Positions 1-7,868 of a stretch of 23,839 nucleotides of DNA are shown one piece after another. The DNA is from a virus. The notes beneath the pieces were generated by a model that was not told the origin of the DNA, searched no databases, and was given only the letters and a program-made list of their open reading frames with translations. The number at the start of each line of letters is the position of its first letter. Positions within the stretch are counted from its first letter, which is position 1. The stretch lies in IMG/VR virus record IMGVR_UViG_3300008450_000450, positions 1-23,839 of that record; one strand, 5' to 3'. Made by a program: the position numbers and the translations under genes.

Positions 1-1
1 T

Positions 2-115
2 CAAGGAATAAACGATGCAGCCATTCTAGCTCTTACAAAACGTATAAATGGAGGTACACATGGTCTTGAAGATAGAAACCAGAAAACTAAAAAATATTAC
101 GAATTTGTAAAATAG
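2..115 (+). CDS. C-terminal end of a GH19-type endolysin (partial)
   Basis: An open frame enters from the left edge and stops with TAG at 113-115, giving 37 residues that include ALTKRINGG and GLEDR. The pattern (T)-(K/R)-RINGG-(T)-x-GL-x-DR is typical of the C-terminal part of glycoside hydrolase family 19 chitinase/lysozyme proteins used by phages to cut peptidoglycan. The catalytic part lies outside the window. The holin-like gene 11 bp downstream supports a lysis cassette. The family call rests on one short motif, so a related muramidase is possible. Confidence 0.7.
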   Translation, partial: QGINDAAILALTKRINGGTHGLEDRNQKTKKYYEFVK

Positions 116-126
116 TTACATATAAG

Positions 127-552
127 ATGAAAGCCTCATTAATAATTACACTTACATTGACAACAGCATTAGCATTTATAAGTTCCTATTTTATGGAGCT
201 AACAATGGACAACATTGAACAATATCTTTCAGTAGCATTTGTAGTATTTGCTGATGGATTTTTTGGTGTATGGTCCGGAGTAAAAAAAGAAGGTTTTCAA
301 ACTCGCAAAGCATTAAAAGTATTAAAAACATTTGGATTTTGGATAGTAATGTTATCTGCTATTCTAACAATAGAAAAAGGATTTACTGGAACTTCTTGGT
401 TAAGTGAAACTATCATGGCTCCATTCTTAGTATTCCAATTAATCTCTATTCTAAAAAATGCCTCAATGGTAGGTGTAGTGCATAATGAATTACTAACTCA
501 AATCTTAGATAAATTAGATAAACATAAAGGAGAAAGAAATGTTACAGAATAA
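127..552 (+). CDS. Phage holin-like membrane protein
   Basis: The 141-residue protein has about four hydrophobic segments (roughly 4-22, 35-55, 70-88 and 95-112) and a short charged C-terminus (KLDKHKGERN). This size and layout match the multi-span toxin-secretion/phage-lysis holins common in Bacteroidota and Firmicutes phages, which form inner-membrane lesions that release the endolysin. It lies directly after the endolysin end and overlaps the next gene by 14 bp, as expected of a lysis operon. The exact holin family was not verified, and an antiholin is possible. Confidence 0.7.
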   Translation: MKASLIITLTLTTALAFISSYFMELTMDNIEQYLSVAFVVFADGFFGVWSGVKKEGFQTRKALKVLKTFGFWIVMLSAILTIEKGFTGTSWLSETIMAPFLVFQLISILKNASMVGVVHNELLTQILDKLDKHKGERNVTE

Positions 553-886
553 ACAAAATATATTATTACTAATTGCTATACTTCTATTAGGGTATATGGT
601 ATTTACAACACAGGGAATTAAAACTGATGTTAGAGGTTATAAGCAAAAAATCGAACAACTACAGACAACAGTAGATTCTGCTAAATCAGTTGATAAAAAA
701 ATAACAACCAAAATAGATTCAGTACAACAAAAGGTATTTGGAATCTCAAAAGAAATTCATTATATTGATAAGAATATAAACATAATAAAAAAACAAACAG
801 ATGAAAAGGTTAATACTATTGGTACCTATACTGCTTCTGAGCTTGAGCAGTTTTTCGCAGAAAGATACAACGAAAGTAAAGATTAA
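539..886 (+). CDS. Rz-like inner-membrane spanin candidate
   Basis: The 115-residue protein has one N-terminal membrane segment (about 7-24, rich in L/I) followed by a long polar stretch with coiled-coil character (about 30-105, many K/Q/I/D). This is the layout of an Rz-type i-spanin, anchored in the inner membrane with a periplasmic coiled coil. It follows the holin with a 14-bp overlap, and its 3' end overlaps the next gene by 86 bp in another frame, recalling the nested Rz/Rz1 arrangement. Spanins share little sequence, so the call rests on architecture and position. Confidence 0.5.
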   Translation: MLQNKQNILLLIAILLLGYMVFTTQGIKTDVRGYKQKIEQLQTTVDSAKSVDKKITTKIDSVQQKVFGISKEIHYIDKNINIIKKQTDEKVNTIGTYTASELEQFFAERYNESKD

Positions 887-1202
887 TACTCCAATTGCAA
901 AACTTGTAGTAAAAGATTTAATTATAGGAGATGGATGTAAAGAAGAACTAAAACTTACTCAAGAAAAAGTTATTAAATTACAAGCAAGAGAAGCACAAAA
1001 GGATACAATCATTTCTCTCTATAAAGATAAAGATGATAATAATAAATTAATCATTCACACTCAAGAATTACAAATAAATCAATATGAAAAACTTTCAGAT
1101 GATTTACACAAAGAATTAAGAGCTACTAAACGTTCCAGTATTTTTTGGAAGGTAACAACAGGAGCAGTAACATTTCTAAGTATAATACTTTTAATAAATT
1201 AA
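801..1202 (+). CDS. Secreted coiled-coil protein with C-terminal membrane anchor (spanin-like partner)
   Basis: The 133-residue product starts with a signal-peptide-like segment (KRLILLVPILLLSL, cleavage plausible near SSFS-QK). A coiled-coil-like centre (about 45-105) follows, then a C-terminal hydrophobic segment (about 115-132, ending in SIILLIN). It begins inside the previous gene in a different frame. An N-terminal export signal plus a C-terminal membrane segment is the u-spanin layout, but the lipobox cysteine is missing after the signal. It may instead be an atypical o-spanin working with its upstream neighbour. The gene ends 5 bp before a terminator. Confidence 0.5.
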   Translation: MKRLILLVPILLLSLSSFSQKDTTKVKINTPIAKLVVKDLIIGDGCKEELKLTQEKVIKLQAREAQKDTIISLYKDKDDNNKLIIHTQELQINQYEKLSDDLHKELRATKRSSIFWKVTTGAVTFLSIILLIN

Positions 1203-1207
1203 AATAA

Positions 1208-1233
1208 AAGGCTTGTTTTTTCAAGCCTTTTTT
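1208..1233 (+). terminator. Rho-independent terminator after the lysis genes
   Basis: AAGGCTTG at 1208-1215 and CAAGCCTT at 1222-1229 form a perfect 8-bp stem with a TTTTTT loop and a run of T. It lies just after the stop codon at 1202. The TTG of its 5' arm is also the upstream box of the next promoter. Confidence 0.85.
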
Positions 1234-1250
1234 CTTATATTAAAGTTATA
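1213..1250 (+). promoter_or_regulatory. Promoter overlapping the lysis terminator (degenerate box)
   Basis: TTG at 1213-1215 is followed by exactly 20 bp and then TATATTAAAGTTATA at 1236-1250. This matches the window-wide pattern TTG-N20-TATMTTTAGGTAT with a few mismatches. The terminator hairpin occupies most of the spacer. The DUF3310 gene starts at 1264. Confidence 0.6.
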
Positions 1251-1263
1251 TAAAAATGTTATT

Positions 1264-1536
1264 ATGAATGATAGAGAAGCAATGTTTATTATTGACGGAG
1301 ATAAACCAAAAAAAGAAATGGTTAATCATCCAAAACACTATGGAGGAAAAGATAATCCCTATGAAGCAATTAAGGTTATTGAAGCCTGGAACTTAGGATT
1401 CTGTTTAGGAAATACTTTAAAATATATTGCCAGAGCTGGTAAGAAAGATGCTACATTACAAGAATTAGAAAAAGCTAAATGGTATTTGGATAGAGAAATT
1501 GAAAAGCTAAAGGCAAATGGCAAAGAAAGTAAATAA
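1264..1536 (+). CDS. DUF3310-family phage protein (possible nucleotide-kinase relative)
   Basis: The 90-residue protein carries the hallmarks of DUF3310: NHPKHYGG near the N-terminus, then YEAIKVIEAWNL, LGNTLKYIARAGKK and ELEKAKWYLDREIEKL. This small family is common in phages and, as I recall, is related to T7 gp1.7, a nucleotide kinase. That suggests, but does not show, a role in nucleotide metabolism. The ATG at 1264 was chosen because it leaves a short leader after the promoter, whereas an upstream TTG would lie inside the terminator. The 3' end overlaps the nuclease gene by 20 bp. Confidence 0.8.
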   Translation: MNDREAMFIIDGDKPKKEMVNHPKHYGGKDNPYEAIKVIEAWNLGFCLGNTLKYIARAGKKDATLQELEKAKWYLDREIEKLKANGKESK

Positions 1537-2452
1537 GAATATTCAAATCATAAAAGAGTTTTGTAAGCCTAATATAGATTATACCTATCAAAAATCAATC
1601 TCATATAGTCAAACTCTATCCTACAACACTTGTCCACATCAATGGGCATTAAAGTATGTAAAAGGATTACAGGAGTATAAGCCATCTATTCATACAGTAT
1701 TTGGTACAGCACTTCATGAAGTAATGCAGGAATGGTTAACAGAACTGTATGAAGGAACTGTAAAGAAGTCAAATGAGATGGATTTAGGATTACTTTTACA
1801 GGAAAAACTATTTAGTATCTACGCTCAAGAAAAAGAAAAGTATGGAAAGCATTTCTCTACCTCTCAAGAGTTATCTGAGTTTCATAATGATGGTATTGAA
1901 ATCTTAGAATACGTTCGTAAGAAACGCTCTGTTTACTTCGGTACCAAGTACTATAAGCTGGTAGGAGTAGAAATTCCACTATTACATCAAATAGCTGAGA
2001 ATGTTTTCTTTAAAGGGTATATTGATATTGTTCTCTATGATGAGCAGGATGATAAATATATTATTCTAGATATTAAAACATCAACCTCAGGATGGAATGA
2101 TTATGCAAAGAAGGATGATAAAAAGCTAGCACAATTACTTCTTTATAAAGAATTCCTAGCAAGACAGTTTAATATAGATGTAGATAAAGTAGATGTAAAA
2201 TATTTTATTGTAAAGAGAAAAGTTCCTGCCAATCCAGAATTTCCGGCAATGGGTAGGAGAGTTCAAGAATTTATACCTCCCTCAGGAAAAATAAAAAGAG
2301 GACAAGCCACAACAGCTCTTGCAAAATTTATTAATGATGCTTTTGATAAACACGGACAATATATTGATAAGGAATATGAAAAGACACCTTCCAGATCAAA
2401 TTGTATGTTCTGTGAATTTAAGAATACTGAGTACTGTACAGCGACTTTCTAA
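1517..2452 (+). CDS. PD-(D/E)XK nuclease, Cas4/RecB-like, with probable Fe-S cluster
   Basis: The 311-residue protein shows the Cas4/AddB/RecB nuclease motif series: GTALHEVM with His67, GYIDIVL with Asp170, ILDIKTS with Asp185 and Lys187, and LAQLLLY with Gln206. Cys39 (TCPHQW) at the N-terminus and Cys296, Cys299 and Cys307 at the C-terminus match the four-cysteine pattern that holds a 4Fe-4S cluster in this clade. Proteins of this type are single-strand DNA exonucleases in recombination or replication. Full length and all key residues argue for activity. Its exact substrate cannot be read from sequence. Confidence 0.85.
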   Translation: MAKKVNKNIQIIKEFCKPNIDYTYQKSISYSQTLSYNTCPHQWALKYVKGLQEYKPSIHTVFGTALHEVMQEWLTELYEGTVKKSNEMDLGLLLQEKLFSIYAQEKEKYGKHFSTSQELSEFHNDGIEILEYVRKKRSVYFGTKYYKLVGVEIPLLHQIAENVFFKGYIDIVLYDEQDDKYIILDIKTSTSGWNDYAKKDDKKLAQLLLYKEFLARQFNIDVDKVDVKYFIVKRKVPANPEFPAMGRRVQEFIPPSGKIKRGQATTALAKFINDAFDKHGQYIDKEYEKTPSRSNCMFCEFKNTEYCTATF

Positions 2453-2456
2453 AAAG

Positions 2457-2494
2457 TGGTATATTTATATATAAATATAATTATATAAGTATGA
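2457..2494 (+). promoter_or_regulatory. Weak promoter-like site before the ribbon-helix-helix gene
   Basis: The gap holds very AT-rich DNA ending in TTATATAAGTATG, whose last three bases are the start codon at 2491. AAGTATG matches the end of the stronger box at 6435, but the TAT-TTTA core is degenerate and no TTG lies 20 bp upstream (TGG instead). Confidence 0.3.
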
Positions 2495-2673
2495 ACACAA
2501 AAAAGCTAACATCGGTTAAAGTAGAGGAGAATCTTCTACAGGAATTTAAAGAACAATGCGTAAGGCATAAATTTTCTCTACAAAAGCTTGTAGACAGAGC
2601 AATTTTTTTATATCTTACAGAAGAGGAGTTTAAAGATAAACTGCATACACAAACAAATATTAAATTAAAATAG
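2491..2673 (+). CDS. Small ribbon-helix-helix-type DNA-binding protein
   Basis: The 60-residue protein has the layout of CopG/Arc-type ribbon-helix-helix regulators. A short strand (KLTSVKVEENLLQEF, about 5-19) is followed by two helices (about 15-28 and 32-50, with FSLQKLVDRAIFLYL). Such proteins bind DNA as dimers through the N-terminal strand, as repressors, antitoxins or centromere-binding proteins. No toxin gene is adjacent. It sits alone just before the glycosyltransferase genes, so it could regulate them or its own promoter. Confidence 0.6.
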   Translation: MNTKKLTSVKVEENLLQEFKEQCVRHKFSLQKLVDRAIFLYLTEEEFKDKLHTQTNIKLK

Positions 2674-2677
2674 TTAC

Positions 2678-4123
2678 ATGAAAGAAAAATTTCGTTATGT
2701 AAAAAGAGAAGATCGTAAAAAGATTCTTCTGTTATGTGATGATATTAGGATGCATTCCGGTATCGCTACTATGGCAAGAGAGATTGTTATAGGAACAGCA
2801 CATCACTTCAATTGGCTGAACGTAGGAGCAGCAATCAATCACCCTGAAGTAGGAAAAGGATTAGACATCTCTCAAGATGTAAATAAGTTTGCAGGTATGG
2901 AAGATGCTTGGGTAAGAGTATTTCCAAATAATGGATATGGAGATGCTATGCTTATTCGTTCTTTAATTCAGCAAGAAAAACCAGATGCAATTTTTATCTT
3001 TACAGATCCTAGATACTGGACTTGGTTGTTTGAAATAGAAAGAGAAATAAGAAATGAAATTCCTTTATTCTATTTAAACATTTGGGATGATCTCCCAGCT
3101 CCTTTATACAATAAAGCATACTACGAATCATGTGATTTATTAATGGCTATTTCAAAACAAACTAAAAATATTAATGAAATAGTATTAGGAGAGTCTGCAA
3201 AGGATAAAGTAATCAAATACGTACCGCATGGTATAAATGAAAATCATTTCTTCCCTATCAGAGAAGGACATGAAAATTATAAACTACTCCAGGATTTTAG
3301 AAAGAATATGTTTAAGGATAAGGAGATAGACTTTGTAGTTGTTTTTAATTCTAGAAATATTAGAAGAAAATCTCCAGGAGATGTAATACTATCCTACAAG
3401 ATGTTTTGTGATATGATTGGAAGAGAAAAAGCAAGTAAATGTGCGTTAGTAATGCATACACAAGCTGTAGATGATAACGGTACAGATCTTTATGCTGTTC
3501 GTGAAGCATTATGTGATCCTGAATATGTAAACGTATACTTCTCTCAAGATAAATTAGACACTCCTCAGATGAATTTACTATATAATGTATCTGATGTGAA
3601 TATGTTAATTACTTCAAATGAAGGATGGGGATTATCGTTAACAGAAGCTATGATGGCAGGTAAAATGATTATTGCCAATGTAACTGGAGGTATGCAAGAT
3701 CAAATGAGGTTTACAGATAAAGACGGAAAATGGATTGATTTTACTCCTGACTTTCCTTCCAACCATAGAGGTACAGTTAGAGATTGTGGAGATTGGGCAG
3801 TACCGGTATTTCCTTCAAACATATCATTAGTTGGTTCAGTTCCTACACCTTACATTTTTGATGATAGATGTCGACCAGAGGATGTAGCTGAAGCTTTACT
3901 ACAGGTATATAACCTTCCTAAAGAAGAAAGAGATGCTAAAGGATTAAAAGCAAGAGAGTGGGTAACATCTGATGAATCAGGAATGTCAGCAAGACAGATG
4001 TGCGAGAATGTAATTGATGCAATGAATGAATCATTCGATAAATTCAAACCAAGAGAGAGATTTGAATTACATAAAATTACAGACAGACCTAAAAAACGTA
4101 TAACACATAAATTAATATACTAG
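2678..4123 (+). CDS. GT-B glycosyltransferase (GT4-like), first of the cluster
   Basis: The 481-residue protein has an N-terminal Rossmann-like half (KKILLLCDDIRMHSGIAT, about 14-31). Its C-terminal half carries SNEGWGLSLTEAMMAGK (about 311-327), the E-x7-E-type nucleotide-sugar-binding motif of GT4 family enzymes. MAISKQT and YVPHGIN are also typical GT-B landmarks. It should transfer a sugar from a nucleotide donor, with the acceptor unknown. The tail (about 440-481) is basic. It starts 4 bp after the ribbon-helix-helix gene and 2 bp separate it from the next GT-B gene, suggesting co-transcription. Confidence 0.85.
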   Translation: MKEKFRYVKREDRKKILLLCDDIRMHSGIATMAREIVIGTAHHFNWLNVGAAINHPEVGKGLDISQDVNKFAGMEDAWVRVFPNNGYGDAMLIRSLIQQEKPDAIFIFTDPRYWTWLFEIEREIRNEIPLFYLNIWDDLPAPLYNKAYYESCDLLMAISKQTKNINEIVLGESAKDKVIKYVPHGINENHFFPIREGHENYKLLQDFRKNMFKDKEIDFVVVFNSRNIRRKSPGDVILSYKMFCDMIGREKASKCALVMHTQAVDDNGTDLYAVREALCDPEYVNVYFSQDKLDTPQMNLLYNVSDVNMLITSNEGWGLSLTEAMMAGKMIIANVTGGMQDQMRFTDKDGKWIDFTPDFPSNHRGTVRDCGDWAVPVFPSNISLVGSVPTPYIFDDRCRPEDVAEALLQVYNLPKEERDAKGLKAREWVTSDESGMSARQMCENVIDAMNESFDKFKPRERFELHKITDRPKKRITHKLIY

Positions 4124-4125
4124 TT

Positions 4126-5421
4126 ATGAGTAAACCTACATTAGTAGTAAGTTGTCCAGTAGATACTTACAGCGGTTATGGAGCAAGAGCAAGAGATTTT
4201 GTACAATCAATTATAGACTTAGACAAGTATGAAGTAAAAATACTATCTCAGAGATGGGGAGGAACTAGATTTGGTTATTTAAAAGATCATAAAAACGATT
4301 CTTTAGCTTCTAGAATTATTCCTCAAATGACACAGCAGCCAGACATCTGGGTTCAAATCACAGTGCCTAATGAATTCCAAAAGGTAGGTAAGTATAATAT
4401 CGGAGTAACAGCAGGAATAGAAACAACACTTTGTGATCCTTCTTGGGTTCAAGGATGTAATAATATGGATTTGGTATTGGTATCTTCTGAGCATGCTAAA
4501 AAAGTATTTGAAGATTCTAAATTCAATATGCAGGATAATAGAACAGGACAAGTAACAGGAGTAGTTGAATTAAAAACAAAAGTAGAAGTATTATTTGAAG
4601 GAGTTGATACTAAAAAGTATTTACCACTTGCACTTCCTACAAAATTAAAACTTGACGAAATAGATGAGCAATTCTGTTTTCTAGTAGTAGGACATTGGTT
4701 ACCTGGAGTTGTAGGAGAGGATAGAAAGAATATGGGGTATACTATTAAATCTTTTCTAGAAACATTTAAAAACAAGCCTAAAGGAAAACAGCCAGCTTTA
4801 GTGTTGAAAGTACAAGCAGGATCAGGAACATCTATTATGGATAGAGAAGAAGTTCTTAACAGAATTGATGCAATAAGACAAACAGTAAAAGGAACTCTTC
4901 CAAATATTTATTTACTTCATGGTGATATGACTGATGAAGAAATCAACGAACTATACAATTCAGGAAAAATAAAAGCAATGATCTCTTTAACAAAAGGAGA
5001 AGGATTTGGAAGACCGTTACTTGAATTTAGCTTAGTAAATAAACCTATCGTAGCATCAGCTTGGTCAGGTCATGTTGATTTCCTTGATAAAGAATTTGTA
5101 AAATACATAGGAGGAAATCTTACAAATGTACATCCTTCAGCAGCAGTTAAGAATATGATTCTTACAGAGAGTCAATGGTTTTCACCAGATCCAATCCAGG
5201 TAGGTCAAGCATTAAAAGATGTTTATGACAATTATAAAACGTATAAAGAATTGGCTAAAAGACAGGGACATAAGAGCAGAACACAATTCTCATACGAAAA
5301 GATGAGAGAGACGTTAGATTCTTTTCTAACACAGTATGTTCCTGAGTTTCCTAAACAAGTACAATTGAAATTACCTCAATTGAAAAAAATTGAATTACCA
5401 AAATTAAAAAAAGTAGAATAG
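4126..5421 (+). CDS. GT-B glycosyltransferase (GT4-like), second
   Basis: The 431-residue protein begins with VVSCPVDTYSGYGARARD, a GT-B N-terminal glycine loop. It carries KGEGFGRPLLEFSLVNKPIV at about 290-309, the GT4-type motif E-G-F-G-x4-E. The last 25 residues are an L/P/K-rich tail with a near-repeat (LPQLKKIE then LPKLKKVE) that may be an interaction peptide. It directly abuts the next gene, whose ATG follows its stop codon. Together with the preceding gene it is probably a paired set of sugar transferases of the same fold but distinct sequence. Confidence 0.85.
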   Translation: MSKPTLVVSCPVDTYSGYGARARDFVQSIIDLDKYEVKILSQRWGGTRFGYLKDHKNDSLASRIIPQMTQQPDIWVQITVPNEFQKVGKYNIGVTAGIETTLCDPSWVQGCNNMDLVLVSSEHAKKVFEDSKFNMQDNRTGQVTGVVELKTKVEVLFEGVDTKKYLPLALPTKLKLDEIDEQFCFLVVGHWLPGVVGEDRKNMGYTIKSFLETFKNKPKGKQPALVLKVQAGSGTSIMDREEVLNRIDAIRQTVKGTLPNIYLLHGDMTDEEINELYNSGKIKAMISLTKGEGFGRPLLEFSLVNKPIVASAWSGHVDFLDKEFVKYIGGNLTNVHPSAAVKNMILTESQWFSPDPIQVGQALKDVYDNYKTYKELAKRQGHKSRTQFSYEKMRETLDSFLTQYVPEFPKQVQLKLPQLKKIELPKLKKVE

Positions 5422-5964
5422 ATGAGAGCCTTGTCAATACTAGCAACAGAAATTTACAAAAAGATGGGGCACTACTTAAATTTAACAGAAAGGAAAGAAG
5501 CTACAAAACAATACCTTCTTACAGAAATAACTCAATGGGGTATAAGGAAATTAAATCAAGGGGAGGTTTTAATATTCAAACCAAAAGAATTTAAAGGAAC
5601 TAATGACAGTTCTCCTTTCGAAGTCAGACTGGTGTACGATCCAAGTGATAATTTTTGGGAATTAAAATTTGGGAATCTAAATGCATCTACTCCCGAAGAG
5701 CAATTTAAGTGGGATGATAATGACCCAAATCGATTACCTAAAGCATTATTTTTACAGAAAGTGATGAATAGTGAAATCATTCCTTTTCTAAAGAATACCG
5801 ATAGTGAGGGTATAAAATTTGAACCTTATGATGGAGATGGTCTTGGAGATGACAGATTAAGTTATTTTCAAAACATATTTAGGAAATTAAATAGTAGTGA
5901 GTTTGAATTTAATAAAGGGTACTCTGAAGATGACAGTACCTATTACATAACTAAAAAAATATAA
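5422..5964 (+). CDS. Phage protein of unknown function (180 aa)
   Basis: I do not recognise this protein. It is soluble, moderately acidic and begins immediately after the stop codon of the GT-B gene. The stretch GDGLGDDRLSYFQNIFRKL (about 138-156) looks like a conserved block, and similar wording occurs in hypothetical proteins of large phages as I recall. There are no membrane segments, cysteine clusters or signal peptide. The track start at 5422 was kept; ATG at 5464 (MGHYLNL) is an alternative. Confidence 0.7.
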   Translation: MRALSILATEIYKKMGHYLNLTERKEATKQYLLTEITQWGIRKLNQGEVLIFKPKEFKGTNDSSPFEVRLVYDPSDNFWELKFGNLNASTPEEQFKWDDNDPNRLPKALFLQKVMNSEIIPFLKNTDSEGIKFEPYDGDGLGDDRLSYFQNIFRKLNSSEFEFNKGYSEDDSTYYITKKI

Positions 5965-5966
5965 TA

Positions 5967-6428
5967 ATGGAAAAGGATCAATTAAAGGATTGCCCTTGTG
6001 GGGGGAGTAATGCATGTTATGAACAGCAAGTGGAGAAGGATCTTACAACTTGGCTTTGTTTTGGATGCGGAAAAAGCTCCTCGACAGCTATGAAAGTAGG
6101 AAGTACTCCTGTACTTCAAGCCATTGAATCAGCACCAGAACTTTATAAAGATATCATGTACACGGATAAGGATAATCAAGTATGGTTTCCTTCTACTATA
6201 ACACTTCCAAATAAAGGAATGGTATTTGTGGATGGTACTTCTGCTGAGAATTGGAGATGGGCTGCTGTTAAATCTGCAGAAATTCCAGAAGAAGAAAAGA
6301 AAAACTTCCCGGAAGGACAAACACATAAAATGGATATGAAGAATATTAAATATTTTTCTGAAAGAGATTTTATGGATGCATTATCTGAGATAGGATTTTT
6401 TGATCTAGAAGTTGCTTCCGAAGAATAA
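5967..6428 (+). CDS. Zinc-ribbon phage protein of unknown function
   Basis: The 153-residue protein has an N-terminal zinc-ribbon-like cysteine set: CPCGGSNAC at about 9-17, then CFGCGKSS at about 31-38. After it lies a domain rich in aromatics (VWFPSTITLPNKG, NWRWAAVKS) of a kind recurrent in unannotated proteins of large phages. The C-terminus is acidic. It starts 2 bp after the previous stop. The promoter of the large glycosyltransferase operon begins inside its last codons. A role in nucleic-acid binding is possible but not shown. Confidence 0.7.
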   Translation: MEKDQLKDCPCGGSNACYEQQVEKDLTTWLCFGCGKSSSTAMKVGSTPVLQAIESAPELYKDIMYTDKDNQVWFPSTITLPNKGMVFVDGTSAENWRWAAVKSAEIPEEEKKNFPEGQTHKMDMKNIKYFSERDFMDALSEIGFFDLEVASEE

Positions 6429-6447
6429 TCTTCATATATTTAAGTAT
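6412..6447 (+). promoter_or_regulatory. Promoter of the large glycosyltransferase operon
   Basis: TTG at 6412-6414, exactly 20 bp, then TATATTTAAGTAT at 6435-6447, matching the shared pattern with A for G at one site. The box runs into the start codon at 6446, so the mRNA would have almost no leader or the ATG would be upstream of the start site. It is the only such promoter seen before 15074. Confidence 0.65.
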
Positions 6448-7063
6448 GAAAATAAGTTATGCAATAACAGTTTGTAATGAATTGGAGGAGATCAAGCGAT
6501 TGGTTGATTTCCTTCATTCAAATAAACGTGAACAAGATGAAATTGTTATCCTACTAGACCATTCAAATGGTAAAGATGAAGTATACAGATACTTATTAAC
6601 AATACCTTCTGATATAAAACTTTACAGAGATAGATTTGAAGGACATTTTGCTGATTGGAAAAACCTACTTACCTCATTCTGTGAAGGAGATTATATCTTC
6701 CAGATAGATGCTGATGAATTACCAACAGAGGATCTTATTAATAACTTACCTTACATTTTAGAAATTAATCAAGAGGTAGATATTTTTCTTGTACCAAGAA
6801 TTAATACAGTAGAAGGATTAACACAAGAACATATTAATAAATGGAGGTGGAATGTAAATCAAAAAGGTTGGGTGAACTTCCCAGACTACCAATGGAGAAT
6901 TTATAGAAATATTTCTAGCATAAAATGGAAAAATAAAGTACATGAAGTACTGGAAGGATTTAAAACATCTACCCTATTACCAGCTGAGGAAGAATATTGC
7001 TTATATCATCCAAAGACAATTGAAAGACAAGAAAGACAGAATAATTATTATGAAAGTTTATAA
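6446..7063 (+). CDS. Family 2 (GT-A) glycosyltransferase
   Basis: The 205-residue protein opens with KISYAITVCNELEEIKRLV, the classic GT2 start. It has the metal/nucleotide-binding D-x-D at Asp88-Ala-Asp90 in QIDADELP. NKVHEVLEG and EEEYCLYHPKT near the end resemble the acceptor-side part of LPS-type GT2 enzymes. It is short but complete in key residues. Its ATG overlaps the promoter box. Its 3' end overlaps the next gene by 14 bp. The donor sugar and acceptor are unknown. Confidence 0.85.
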   Translation: MKISYAITVCNELEEIKRLVDFLHSNKREQDEIVILLDHSNGKDEVYRYLLTIPSDIKLYRDRFEGHFADWKNLLTSFCEGDYIFQIDADELPTEDLINNLPYILEINQEVDIFLVPRINTVEGLTQEHINKWRWNVNQKGWVNFPDYQWRIYRNISSIKWKNKVHEVLEGFKTSTLLPAEEEYCLYHPKTIERQERQNNYYESL

Positions 7064-7868
7064 ACTAAGCCTCTACACAGACGAAAAAGAATTAACAGAA
7101 ATAAATCTGAACGAACTTTTTGAAGTTGTAGATACTTTTGTATTTTTAGAACCATCTCACACGCATCAGAAGCAACGTAGAGAAGAATTTCCAAACTTCC
7201 CATTTACAGGCTCTAATATATGTTATAGGACATATACAGACTTTTCGGAAGATATATTAAAGCTGCAACCAGATCAAGTAGAAAAGACAATATCACAAAC
7301 ATTTACAACAATACTAAAAGAACTGGAAGTACAGCCTGAGGATATTATATTGTTTGGAGATGCAGATGAAATTCCATATAAGGAAACATTGAAAGAATTA
7401 ATACCGCATGTAAAGACAGGTGAAATCTATGCACTTGATATGATCTTTTGTAATTATTGGATTAATTGCTTATCTTTTGAGAATCCTTGGACAAGATTTA
7501 AAGTATTTAATTACCAAACACTTCTAAATATACAACAGGAGTTAGGAGGTGCTTGCTCATTACATAAAGACGTTCGTGAAAAGTATACAGGCATAATCGT
7601 TCCAAATGGTGGTTGGCATTGGAGTTGGTTCGGAGGGAAAGCCCAACTGATTAAGAAATTAGAATCCTATGGACATTATGAACTTAATTTACCGCACTTT
7701 AAGACTGATCAACATATAGAATATTGCTTACAGACTGGTGCAGATTTATTTTTAAGAGGTCCAGGTAAAGTACTAGAGTTAAACGATACTACAATGCCTC
7801 AATATGTAATTGATAATATAGAAAAATATAAACATTTTATTCATCCTAACCATAGAGAAGCTATATGA
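7050..7868 (+). CDS. GT17-like glycosyltransferase
   Basis: From ATG at 7050 the product is 272 residues. VVDTFVFLEPSHTHQ near the N-terminus, ILFGDADEIP with Asp104-Ala-Asp106, and NGGWHWSWFGG at about 186-196 are the marks of glycosyltransferase family 17, whose animal member is beta-1,4-N-acetylglucosaminyltransferase III. An upstream in-frame ATG at 6942 would put 36 poor residues (KYWKDLKHLP...) inside the previous gene and was rejected. Its stop overlaps the next ATG (ATGA). An N-acetylglucosaminyl or related transfer is a guess from the family. Confidence 0.85.
   Translation: MKVYKLSLYTDEKELTEINLNELFEVVDTFVFLEPSHTHQKQRREEFPNFPFTGSNICYRTYTDFSEDILKLQPDQVEKTISQTFTTILKELEVQPEDIILFGDADEIPYKETLKELIPHVKTGEIYALDMIFCNYWINCLSFENPWTRFKVFNYQTLLNIQQELGGACSLHKDVREKYTGIIVPNGGWHWSWFGGKAQLIKKLESYGHYELNLPHFKTDQHIEYCLQTGADLFLRGPGKVLELNDTTMPQYVIDNIEKYKHFIHPNHREAI

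Noticed and set aside
2491-2673. Antitoxin of a toxin-antitoxin pair
   Set aside because: The protein looks like a ribbon-helix-helix antitoxin, but the neighbouring genes are a nuclease on one side and a glycosyltransferase on the other, with no toxin-like gene adjacent.
4303-4775. Minus-strand ORFs within the second GT-B gene
   Set aside because: They are shadow frames of a well-supported glycosyltransferase gene, with no promoter or leader.
6942-7049. Upstream start for the GT17-like gene
   Set aside because: The added 36 residues are basic filler encoded inside the previous glycosyltransferase gene, and family members begin near the MKVYKLSL start at 7050.
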